Of a stretch of 32,778 bases of DNA, positions 14,696-21,892 are shown piece by piece; within the stretch, counting starts at the first letter, position 1; each line of letters opens with the position of its first letter. Origin of the DNA: an uncultured Prevotella sp. (GTDB lineage: Bacteria > Bacteroidota > Bacteroidia > Bacteroidales > Bacteroidaceae); contig CAJONO010000077.1 of assembly GCA_905235905.1 (NCBI GenBank), positions 1 through 32,778 on the forward strand. The letters are read 5' to 3'. A program made the translations under genes and the position numbers. The notes beneath the pieces are model-generated. The model saw only the letters and a program-made list of their open reading frames with translations, did not search any database and was not told the DNA's origin.

Positions 14696-15943
14696 CTACG
14701 GTATGAGTAACGACGAGTCGCCATAGCTGAGGAAGCGGAAGTCGTGGCTGAGCGCATAGTCGTAGATTTTCCGCCAGTCGCCATTGACGAATGCGCTCAC
14801 CAAAAGGAGCAGCGTAGATTGCGGTTGGTGGAAGTTGGTGACCAGCATATTCACGATTTTGTACCGATAGCCCGGAGCAATAATGATTTGCGTACTGCTG
14901 TGGAGCGTGGCCTGACCGTTACGGTCGAGCCAGTCGATGATGGCCTGAATGGCATCGCGTACAGGAAAAGGAGAATCTGTCACAGCCTCGTAGGGTTCCC
15001 ACTGGCCCACGTGCAGCTCTGCCTCGGTGAGGCGTGGGTTGCGCAACAGTTTGCACCCCATGTAATAGAGGCTCTCCAGCGTTCGCACACTTGTCGTCCC
15101 CACGGCAATGGCCTGACAGTCGTGCTTCAAGAGCTTTTCGAGCGTCTGCCGGCGCACGGCTATATACTCCGTGTGCATCTCATGGCCCTGAATCTCCTCG
15201 CTTTTCACGGGCTTGAACGTGCCGGCACCCACGTGCAGCGTCAGTTCTTCGCGGTCTATGCCGTGCTCGTCGAGCGCCCGAAGCACGTCGGGTGTGAAGT
15301 GGAGGCCGGCCGTAGGGGCAGCCACACTGCCTTTTATCTTCGAATAGACCGTCTGGTAGGTGGTCTTGTCGCTCTCCTGGGTCTCACGGTTCAGGTAGGG
15401 CGGAATGGGCAGCTCGCCCATCACGTCGATTATTTCGGCAAAGCTAATGGTCGTTGGGGCGTTGGGGCGTTGAGGTGCCTGAGGCTCCCATTCGAAGTCG
15501 ATGCGCTGGCTGGTGCCATGCTCACCCGTCCTGACGGCCCTCACCGTGACCGGCATGCCGCCCACCTCGATGCTGCGCACCAGTTCGCCCGCCTTCCATT
15601 TCTTCAGGTTTCCTACCAAGCAGTACCAGGCGCAATGGCCTGTGGCCTGAAACATCAGTTCGTAGTCGTGAGGCTCGGCAGGCTCCAAGAGGAACACCTC
15701 GATGAGTGCCCCCGTATCCTTATGGAAGTGCATGCGGGCCTGTATGACCTTCGTGTTGTTCATCACCATCAGCGCTCCTTTGGGCAGATAATGGGGCAGA
15801 TGGCAGAACACATCCTCGCCCACCACACCTTTATTATATATGAGCAGCTTCGAGTGGTCGCGCCTGGCCAGGGGGAACTTTGCAATGCGCTCGTCGGGGA
15901 GCGGATAGCTGTAGTCGCTAATGCGTATGTGCTTTGTTTCCAT
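14696..15943 (-). CDS. queA: S-adenosylmethionine:tRNA ribosyltransferase-isomerase
   Basis: QueA transfers and isomerises the ribosyl part of S-adenosylmethionine onto preQ1 in tRNA, giving epoxyqueuosine at position 34. The 415-residue protein, counted from ATG 15943, carries the family signatures in order. These are YPLPDERIAKFPLARRDHSKLL, shown here by its core PDERIAKFPL; NNTKVIQARM; SVAAPTAGLHFTPDVL; HVGAGTFKPV; VGTTSVRTLES; and MLVTNFHQPQSTLLLLVSAF. It is longer than the 350-residue E. coli enzyme, with extra residues around 140-190, as is usual in Bacteroidetes. It is the last gene of the batD-batE-PAP2 operon, 19 bp after the phosphatase gene. queD and queE lie 15 kb away in the same window. 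Confidence 0.93.
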   Translation of the reverse strand: METKHIRISDYSYPLPDERIAKFPLARRDHSKLLIYNKGVVGEDVFCHLPHYLPKGALMVMNNTKVIQARMHFHKDTGALIEVFLLEPAEPHDYELMFQATGHCAWYCLVGNLKKWKAGELVRSIEVGGMPVTVRAVRTGEHGTSQRIDFEWEPQAPQRPNAPTTISFAEIIDVMGELPIPPYLNRETQESDKTTYQTVYSKIKGSVAAPTAGLHFTPDVLRALDEHGIDREELTLHVGAGTFKPVKSEEIQGHEMHTEYIAVRRQTLEKLLKHDCQAIAVGTTSVRTLESLYYMGCKLLRNPRLTEAELHVGQWEPYEAVTDSPFPVRDAIQAIIDWLDRNGQATLHSSTQIIIAPGYRYKIVNMLVTNFHQPQSTLLLLVSAFVNGDWRKIYDYALSHDFRFLSYGDSSLLIP

Positions 15944-15962
15944 TTTGAGAAAAAAGTTCGGT

Positions 15963-16664
15963 TTACACGTACAGATAGTGACAGGCACGGAGAATGGCGT
16001 AGATGCAGGTGAAGACGAACACGCATATCACCACGTCGACATCGTTGTGGAGATAGCCGCCACGGGTGTATTGCTCCGACACGAAGTTAACGCCTTTCGA
16101 CCAGCGCTTAGCCACTCGCTGATGGAGCATGCAGACCATGGTGCCCACAAAGCCGCCCCACAACAGGCCCACAAGGATGTCGCCAGGATAGTGGACGCCG
16201 AGATACATGCGGGTCCAGCAATTGACGAGCGACCAGAACACCAGGAAAACAGTGAGCAGACGGCTGCGCACTAACAGTGAGAAGAAGACGGCAATGCTGA
16301 AGGTGTTGCTGGCATGGGCCGAAAAGAAACCGTAGTCGCCGCCTCGGTAGCCATTGACCACATCGGTCAGGTAGCCTATCTGCGGGTCGTGAGTGGGTCG
16401 CCATCGCGCCACGAGGGGCTTCACAATCATATCGTCGAGCGACCCGGCAATGAAGACGCACAAGCCGGCGCAAGCCACGATGAGCAGTATTTTCTGTACG
16501 GAGTCGTTGTTCTTCAGTACTAAATAGAAGAGCGACAGATAGAGCGGAATCCACGTAGCAGCCGTGGTCAGCGTCATGGCCAACCCGTCAAGAAACAACG
16601 AATGGCTGCCGTTCAGAGCCAGCAGCAGCTGTTTGTCAAATTCGATAATCGCACTCCAATCCAC
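15963..16664 (-). CDS. PAP2-family membrane phosphatase
   Basis: This 233-residue membrane protein has the three phosphatase motifs of the PAP2 superfamily. They are KPLVARWRP (KxxxxxxRP), FSAHASN (the PSGH motif with Phe-Ser-Ala-His) and TRMYLGVHYPGD (SRxxxxxHxxxD with Thr for Ser). About five or six hydrophobic segments surround them. The family dephosphorylates lipid phosphates such as undecaprenyl pyrophosphate, phosphatidylglycerol phosphate or lipid A; the substrate here is unknown. The start is GTG at 16664, which gives the family-typical N-terminus before LLLALNGSHSLFLD. It is 45 bp after batE and 19 bp before queA. Confidence 0.88.
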   Translation of the reverse strand: MDWSAIIEFDKQLLLALNGSHSLFLDGLAMTLTTAATWIPLYLSLFYLVLKNNDSVQKILLIVACAGLCVFIAGSLDDMIVKPLVARWRPTHDPQIGYLTDVVNGYRGGDYGFFSAHASNTFSIAVFFSLLVRSRLLTVFLVFWSLVNCWTRMYLGVHYPGDILVGLLWGGFVGTMVCMLHQRVAKRWSKGVNFVSEQYTRGGYLHNDVDVVICVFVFTCIYAILRACHYLYV

Positions 16665-16709
16665 TGTTTCCTTGCTTGTTATTTCTGTGACTTATTATTA
16701 CATCCTGCC

Positions 16710-17492
16710 TCAGATCACCTCAATGTGGCGGGCCTCTATCCAGCCCCGCTTCCCGTCGGCCACACGCACTTCCTTCCACTCGCGCATCGTATCGTCGACA
16801 ATAGTGACCTTCGTGCCCTCATGCAGAATGAAGAGATCGGTGCCGTTCTTGGCCGGCGTACTCTTCACACTGGCAGCCGACTCCATGACGATGGCCCCTT
16901 TGCTATGCTCGCGCTCCTGTTTCTGACTGTGGGCGAAGACATTGCCCAGCACGAAAAGCACCAGCACGAAGAAAGCGCCGAAAAAGCCCACCTTGCGCAG
17001 CCAGATGCGCTCAGAAAAGAGATAGAGCAGTGCCAGGACCACGGCAAGGGCGAGCGAGACGAGAGCCATGTTTGCCCAGCCGTCGACACTCGTCATGCTG
17101 ACCAGCGAGCGATACCACGTGACGAAGAACATTTCCGACTCGGGCACCACCTTGTCGATGGTCTTCGAGCGGGCCATCTGCAGGTTGAAACGCACATCGG
17201 CATCGCCGGGCGACAGCTGCAACGCCCGCTCATAGTTGAGCACCGCATGGGTTATGTCGTCCATGCGATAATAGGCATTGCCCAGATTGTAATAGAGCTC
17301 GGCACTGACACCCCCTTGCAGGAGCGAATCGTAGAGCGCTATGGCCTTCTGGAAATTGCCGTTCACGTATGCGCTGTCGGCATCGGCCTTGGTCACGGCA
17401 TCGGCCGGCAGGGACAGGAAAGCCAGAAGGAAAATGGGCAGGAACCATTTCGCCCGTTCTTTCACCTTATATATATATATAATACTCCTCAT
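16710..17492 (-). CDS. batE: BatE: TPR and SH3 domain membrane protein
   Basis: This 260-residue protein has an N-terminal hydrophobic signal segment and TPR repeats (about 35-105, with AELYYNLGNAYYRMDD and HAVLNYERALQLSPGD). Two membrane helices follow (about 140-185), and the C-terminus is a bacterial SH3 domain (about 200-260, LHEGTKVTIVDD to WIEARHIEVI). This order is that of Bacteroidetes BatE, the last protein of the Bat (aerotolerance) complex, which sits in the inner membrane with vWA proteins BatA/BatB. The exact molecular role of Bat proteins is not settled. It lies 27 bp after batD. BatA, BatB and BatC are not in this window. Confidence 0.85.
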   Translation of the reverse strand: MRSIIYIYKVKERAKWFLPIFLLAFLSLPADAVTKADADSAYVNGNFQKAIALYDSLLQGGVSAELYYNLGNAYYRMDDITHAVLNYERALQLSPGDADVRFNLQMARSKTIDKVVPESEMFFVTWYRSLVSMTSVDGWANMALVSLALAVVLALLYLFSERIWLRKVGFFGAFFVLVLFVLGNVFAHSQKQEREHSKGAIVMESAASVKSTPAKNGTDLFILHEGTKVTIVDDTMREWKEVRVADGKRGWIEARHIEVI

Positions 17493-17519
17493 TTTCTATT
17501 CCTTTCTTGTTTGTCCTAT

Positions 17520-19385
17520 TTATTTATTCCTTTTGATACCCCTTTCTATCTTCTCGATGGCAGTCATGGCCTTGGTATAGACCTTGCTCATGTTTCCCTT
17601 CGGGTCGCCAGGGGCATAGCGTTCGAACTCACACTCCTTCAAGGCACCGAGGAACTGGTCGATGGTCGACTGGTCGATGCTGCGCTCTGAGAGCCGCTCG
17701 CGAATATTGTCTTGCGAAAGCTGGGCCACGGGAATATTGAGCTTGTCGCCCACATAGCCCCACAAAGCCCGCATCACCTCGTCGTAGAACTCGCTGGCCT
17801 TCGACTCCTGCATGAGCTTCGATGCCTTCTTCAGTCGCTTGGTGGCCACCTTGTTGGCCTTGCCGGCCCTCGACCCCACCACATCGGCATTGGCAATGGC
17901 CCGCTGGCGGAAAACGATGAAGAGCGAAACAAACACGCCCATCAGCACGGCAATGGCAATCCAGTAGCCCATGCTGCCAAAGAAATACTCGTCAGAGGCA
18001 TGCTGACGCACCTCGCCCAGCTTAATGTGGCGTATGTCCTTGGCCAACAGCTGCACATCTTCCTGACCTGAGAAGTCCTGGACGGTCGAATTGCCGCCCT
18101 CGCCCTTCTCCACGTGAATCTGGAAAGCCTCGCTCCTGACGGTCCTGTACTGCTTGCTGGCCGTGTCATAATAGGTGAACTCTGCGGCAGGTATCTCGAA
18201 GTCGCCCTGGTGACGGGGCACCACCAGATAGTCGTAGACCATGCTGCCCTCCACGCCGTTCACCGTCAGCTTGGTCTTGTCGGTCTGTTTCGGGTCGTAG
18301 CAGTCGAAGTCTTTCGGGAAGTCGACCGTCGGCTGCTTGATGAGCTTCAGGTTGCCCACGCCACTCACCACCACTCTCAGGCGGATGGGGTCGTTGGCTT
18401 TCACCTCATCCTTGTCGATAGAGGCCGAGATGTTGAAGCGCCCTACCCCACCAGAGAAGCCCACTGGGCGATGGGGCAGCGAGTCGACCTGAATCTCGAC
18501 GCCCGGTGCCACTATCTGCTTCTTCACCTCTATGTAGCCCGAACCGCCGTTGAAGAAAGCCTCAAACGGGTCGACGTAGCGGTTACGCTGCACCACGACG
18601 CCGTTGAATGTCAGACTGGGCACCTTGAGCTTGCCGGTAATCTGCGGAAACATCACATACTGGCTCCACGTCACCGTCTTGTAGTTGCGGCCATTAAACT
18701 GCTCAATAGAAAAGCTCTTCTGCTGGGGAAGCGGCACCTCCTGCGTATGGAAGCCCTGAAGGTCGGGCATCTTGCCCTCCAGCTGGGTCAGCTCGACTAG
18801 CGTGTACACCTTGTAGGTAAGCAGAACCGGCTCCTGCTCTACCACCCGCTTTTTGTTGGCACTCACCTTGATAAACAAGTCGCTGCCACTGATGGCCGTA
18901 CCGGCATCGCGCAACTGTGGTTCCTGCTGCCGCTGGCGTCGCCCGCCCTGCTGCCCGTTGGCAGACTGTGCCTGTCCGCTCACGGCAATTGTCACCTCGT
19001 TCGACTGAATCTGGTTGCCGTCGGCCGTCACAGAGGCTGCCGGAATGGTAAACGTGCCGTTCTTGGAGGCACATAATATATAGGTATAGGTAATCGACGA
19101 CGACTGCGTAGTCTTGCCGTTGATAATCTGAAAGCTCGACTGTGTCGACGTGCTTGGTCCCATCAGCACCTCGAAGGCATCGGGAATCTGCCCTATGCGG
19201 AACCCGCTCACATCGTGAGTGTTAACGGTGTAGGAAAGACGGAACTGCTGCCCCACCGCCACTTGCTGAGGGGCACTGACACTGAGTTTTTGAGCTAACA
19301 CATGGCCAACAGACAGAAGCCAAAGCACCAGAAGCAGGCACAAGGCCCTCAGCCGTCGACAATTATTCACTTTTTCGTATCTCAT
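17520..19385 (-). CDS. batD: BatD: oxygen-tolerance membrane protein
   Basis: This 621-residue protein has a signal peptide (LCLLLVLWLLSVGHVLAQ) and a long periplasmic region of beta-sandwich character. Conserved BatD segments there include VAVGQQFRLSYTVNT, VLLTYKVYTLVEL and DPIRLRVVVSGVGNLKLIKQP. A membrane helix follows (YWIAIAVLMGVFVSLFIVF, about 465-485), with a cytoplasmic helical tail. The length of about 600 fits the family. BatD is thought to present a large periplasmic platform in the Bat complex, in which the vWA proteins BatA and BatB take part. Here batD is the first gene of its operon and is preceded by a good promoter, so the usual MoxR-DUF58-batABC genes must be elsewhere or absent. 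Confidence 0.9.
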   Translation of the reverse strand: MRYEKVNNCRRLRALCLLLVLWLLSVGHVLAQKLSVSAPQQVAVGQQFRLSYTVNTHDVSGFRIGQIPDAFEVLMGPSTSTQSSFQIINGKTTQSSSITYTYILCASKNGTFTIPAASVTADGNQIQSNEVTIAVSGQAQSANGQQGGRRQRQQEPQLRDAGTAISGSDLFIKVSANKKRVVEQEPVLLTYKVYTLVELTQLEGKMPDLQGFHTQEVPLPQQKSFSIEQFNGRNYKTVTWSQYVMFPQITGKLKVPSLTFNGVVVQRNRYVDPFEAFFNGGSGYIEVKKQIVAPGVEIQVDSLPHRPVGFSGGVGRFNISASIDKDEVKANDPIRLRVVVSGVGNLKLIKQPTVDFPKDFDCYDPKQTDKTKLTVNGVEGSMVYDYLVVPRHQGDFEIPAAEFTYYDTASKQYRTVRSEAFQIHVEKGEGGNSTVQDFSGQEDVQLLAKDIRHIKLGEVRQHASDEYFFGSMGYWIAIAVLMGVFVSLFIVFRQRAIANADVVGSRAGKANKVATKRLKKASKLMQESKASEFYDEVMRALWGYVGDKLNIPVAQLSQDNIRERLSERSIDQSTIDQFLGALKECEFERYAPGDPKGNMSKVYTKAMTAIEKIERGIKRNK

Positions 19386-19411
19386 TTCTCATATCTTCTT
19401 ATTTCAAGGTG

Positions 19412-19444
19412 CAAAGGTATTCTTTTTCCATGAAACGTCCAAAA
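19412..19444 (-). promoter_or_regulatory. Promoter of the batD-batE-PAP2-queA operon
   Basis: On the minus strand TACCTTTG (19412-19419) and TTTG (19440-19443) are separated by 20 bp. The start would be about 20 nt before the batD ATG. Confidence 0.65.
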
Positions 19445-19463
19445 CTCTTAACATCTAATAACG

Positions 19464-19549
19464 CAAAAAGCGACGGTCTTCACAGACAATCGCTTTTATC
19501 TTCAATAGGTATTAGTTCTTTTAAGGTAAAAAGATTGTTTTCAGGATAA
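19464..19549 (-). ncRNA. Possible short RNA or upstream leader
   Basis: A second minus-strand promoter would start a transcript near 19549. About 60 nt later comes a hairpin (AAAAGCGA with TCGCTTTT, plus a shorter inner stem around a GTGA loop), followed by a weak T-rich sequence. Next comes the batD promoter. The product would be an RNA of about 85 nt, or an extended batD leader. No coding frame stands out. This is a prediction from layout alone. Confidence 0.3.
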
Positions 19550-19554
19550 CGGTG

Positions 19555-19586
19555 CAAAGGTAAGCAAATCTTTCGAACTCTGCAAA
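19555..19586 (-). promoter_or_regulatory. Second minus-strand promoter upstream of batD
   Basis: TACCTTTG (19555-19562) and TTTG (19583-19586), read on the minus strand, are separated by 20 bp, as good a match as the batD promoter itself. The flanking GGTGCAAAGGTA is the same at both sites. Confidence 0.55.
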
Positions 19587-19685
19587 CTTTTCTTGGACTT
19601 TTTTTAATATTTTTTATCGTGTGGGCACACGGCCAGCGAAATCATGGCATGCAGCGGCAAGTATCAAAAAATTTCAAGTCGCCTC

Positions 19686-19716
19686 TTTGCTTTTCAGGAA
19701 TTTATTTGTAACTTTG
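19686..19716 (+). promoter_or_regulatory. Promoter of the GT2-GT4-fbp cluster
   Basis: TTTG (19686-19689) and TAACTTTG (19709-19716) are separated by 19 bp. Initiation near 19724 leaves a leader of about 95 nt before the GT2 ATG. Confidence 0.6.
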
Positions 19717-19819
19717 CAGCAATTTTTTCAGGCTGACTGAAAGCAGGGGCCATTCCAATAGCCTCGAAATGAGGTTGGCTTCCGAGTAATTGAGTTAAGA
19801 AAACGGTCTTTCGAAAGAT

Positions 19820-20839
19820 ATGGATACTATACACCGCACACATTTTTGCGGTTTTCTCTCCGTAGTCGTTGCAGCCCACGACCAAGCGCCTGAGCTGAAG
19901 CGCAACCTGCCCCTATTGCTCGCCCAGCACTACGAGCCGGGCTATGAGGTGATTGTGGTCGACGAATCGTCGACTGACGACACCCAAGAGGTTTTGAAGC
20001 AGATAGCAACGGAGCATCCCGCTCTCTACGCCACCTACATACCATCAAGCAGCCATTACGTTAGCCGCAGGAAACTGGCCCTGACCATAGGCATCAAGGC
20101 AGCGAAGAGCCAATGGGTGCTGCTGACCGATGCCAACTGCCATCCTGACAGCACCGAGTGGCTTTCGGCCATGGCCGAAAGCATGACCGACGAGGCCGAC
20201 ATTGTGTGTGGATATACCAACTTCGACCCTACGGCCAAGGGGCGCCACGTCTATCTGCGCATGCTAAACTGGTGGCGCAACAAGTGGCATCCCTATCGGC
20301 ACGACGGGGCCAACCTGGCAGTAAGGAAGGCTTCGTTCATGGAGCATAACGGATTCCTGAAGAATCTGAAGTACATGCGCGGAGAATACGACTTCCTGGT
20401 GAACGAGGCCCGGCGACAGCGCATCGCCATTGCCTGCAGTCCCGACAGCCGCATGCGACAGGAGGAATTGCCGCCGGCCCAGTGGACTGCCCATCAACTC
20501 AACTACATGAACATATGCCCCGCGCTGAGACACGCCTTCCTTCAGCGCCTCGCGTTCGTCCTGTGGCAGGGATTGCTGCACCTGAGCTACCTGCTTGCCG
20601 TGGCCGCTATCGTTTTCTTTGCAATCAGGCAACATGTAGTGGGCATTGCTCTTTCAGCATCGTTCCTGGTGTTTCTCTTGGCTACCCGCACCATCTTCGG
20701 CTATCGGCTCGCCAAAGCCTACGGTGAGCATATAGCCTTCTGGAAGCTGCCTTGGCTCGACCTTGGCGTGGCCTGGCACTACGCCTACTACTGGCTGAGA
20801 TACATGGTGGCCGACAAGGACAACTTCATTCGCAAATAG
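19820..20839 (+). CDS. Family 2 glycosyltransferase with C-terminal membrane helices
   Basis: This 339-residue protein has a GT-A fold glycosyltransferase domain. It opens with LSVVVAAHDQAPELKRNLPL, here quoted as SVVVAAHDQ, and continues with EVIVVDESSTDDT (the nucleotide-binding VDxxSxD region) and LLTDANCHP, a variant of the DxD metal site. The acceptor-side segment is MRGEYDFLVNEARR. Two or three membrane helices lie at about 240-300, which anchors it in the inner membrane facing the cytosol. It would add a sugar to a lipid-linked or surface glycan; donor and acceptor are unknown. The gene is 27 bp before a second glycosyltransferase-like gene and has its own promoter. Confidence 0.87.
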   Translation: MDTIHRTHFCGFLSVVVAAHDQAPELKRNLPLLLAQHYEPGYEVIVVDESSTDDTQEVLKQIATEHPALYATYIPSSSHYVSRRKLALTIGIKAAKSQWVLLTDANCHPDSTEWLSAMAESMTDEADIVCGYTNFDPTAKGRHVYLRMLNWWRNKWHPYRHDGANLAVRKASFMEHNGFLKNLKYMRGEYDFLVNEARRQRIAIACSPDSRMRQEELPPAQWTAHQLNYMNICPALRHAFLQRLAFVLWQGLLHLSYLLAVAAIVFFAIRQHVVGIALSASFLVFLLATRTIFGYRLAKAYGEHIAFWKLPWLDLGVAWHYAYYWLRYMVADKDNFIRK

Positions 20840-20866
20840 CATTCCCCCTCCCCCAATACCTACAAC

Positions 20867-21892
20867 ATGATAAAAGTGCTGCATCTCTGTCCACCCGACA
20901 ACACCATGATTGCCCAGTATGCCGACATGGTGTGCAAGGGCATGCCCGATGGCGTGACGTGCTCCATGAGCAACGACGCACGGCAGGCGGCAGCATTCTG
21001 CAAGGAAAGCCGGCCCGACATTCTGCACCTGCACGGCTATTCCGATGCAGCACAGCAGAAAGTGGCCGAGAGCGCACGGCGCACGGGCATACGCATCATA
21101 CTCTCGCCCCACGGCCACCTGCATGCGTGGCACAGAAGTGCGGCAACGACGCCATCGCTCCACCTCGTGAGCCATGCCTACGCCATCATAGCACAGAGCC
21201 ACATGGAAGCCGACGCACTTGCCAAGTTAGGAAGGAGCAGCCGCATAGAGACCATACCGAACCCCATCATCACAAAGACGACGACAGCCAGCCACATGGT
21301 TGGCCAGCTTCTCACCGTCTACAGAAAAGTCATGGCATCCGACATGCTCGCCCTGATGGACAAACCGACGAGGACAGCCCTCCGGCTACTGCTGAAAGCG
21401 GGAATCACTGGCGACCGCCGTTGGCTGGAAACCATCGACCTCGGTCAGCCCGACTGGCAGAGACTATATCTCTATGCCGAGTACGAAGGCATCAGCGAAA
21501 CGCTTTTCAGCGGAATCAAGGTGCTTGGGGCCGATGCCCCCAGCCCCGTCGCCCAACCCATTTACCTGCCCCACGGCTACCAGAAGCCCGAACCCTCGCC
21601 CCAGCAAGAAGTAATGCCACTGATGCAGACCATACAAGATGAGACCGACAGCAAGCAGCTGTCGTTGCTGCGATTGGTCGAACTCGACACGGCCCTGCGC
21701 TTCCAGTCCCTCGACGAAGACGTGCTGATGCAAGAACTCGACGCCGCAGGAATGAAGCCGCTCTTTGCCTGCATACTGCAAATACTCAAAGAGCAGACCG
21801 GCCTCGACGAAGGGTTCATGCCCTGCGAGCCTACAGACAACAGCACCACTGAAGAAATAAGGAACACAATAAACAATCATCTGAGAATATGA
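20867..21892 (+). CDS. GT4-like protein with unassigned C-terminal half
   Basis: This 341-residue protein starts like a GT-B family 4 glycosyltransferase. It has MIKVLHLCPPDN, PDILHLHGYSD, a SPHGHLHAWH segment as in GT4 acceptor domains, and IETIPNPI, which usually marks the interdomain hinge (residue about 128). The expected nucleotide-sugar domain with its EGFGLP-type motif does not follow. Instead about 200 residues of charged, mostly helical sequence end the protein. It may be a degenerate transferase or a protein that keeps only the acceptor-side domain. The gene overlaps fbp by 4 bp (ATGA), so translation of the two is coupled. I would not assign a reaction. Confidence 0.65.
   Translation: MIKVLHLCPPDNTMIAQYADMVCKGMPDGVTCSMSNDARQAAAFCKESRPDILHLHGYSDAAQQKVAESARRTGIRIILSPHGHLHAWHRSAATTPSLHLVSHAYAIIAQSHMEADALAKLGRSSRIETIPNPIITKTTTASHMVGQLLTVYRKVMASDMLALMDKPTRTALRLLLKAGITGDRRWLETIDLGQPDWQRLYLYAEYEGISETLFSGIKVLGADAPSPVAQPIYLPHGYQKPEPSPQQEVMPLMQTIQDETDSKQLSLLRLVELDTALRFQSLDEDVLMQELDAAGMKPLFACILQILKEQTGLDEGFMPCEPTDNSTTEEIRNTINNHLRI

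Larger units (their letters stand above)
19386..19819. other. 434-bp intergenic region between batD and GT2
   Basis: No protein gene is seen. The stretch holds two minus-strand promoters, a plus-strand promoter for the glycosyltransferase, a hairpin near 19464-19496 that could end a short minus-strand RNA, and an AT-rich segment (19590-19620) beside a short CGTGT/ACACG hairpin. Confidence 0.6.

Noticed and set aside
14744..16012. 422-codon plus-strand open frame opposite queA
   Set aside because: The complementary strand encodes all QueA signatures; the plus-strand translation resembles no protein family.
19621..19636. Terminator at CGTGT/ACACG
   Set aside because: The stem is only 5-6 bp, and the AT-rich flank lies upstream on the plus strand and is A-rich rather than T-rich on the minus strand.
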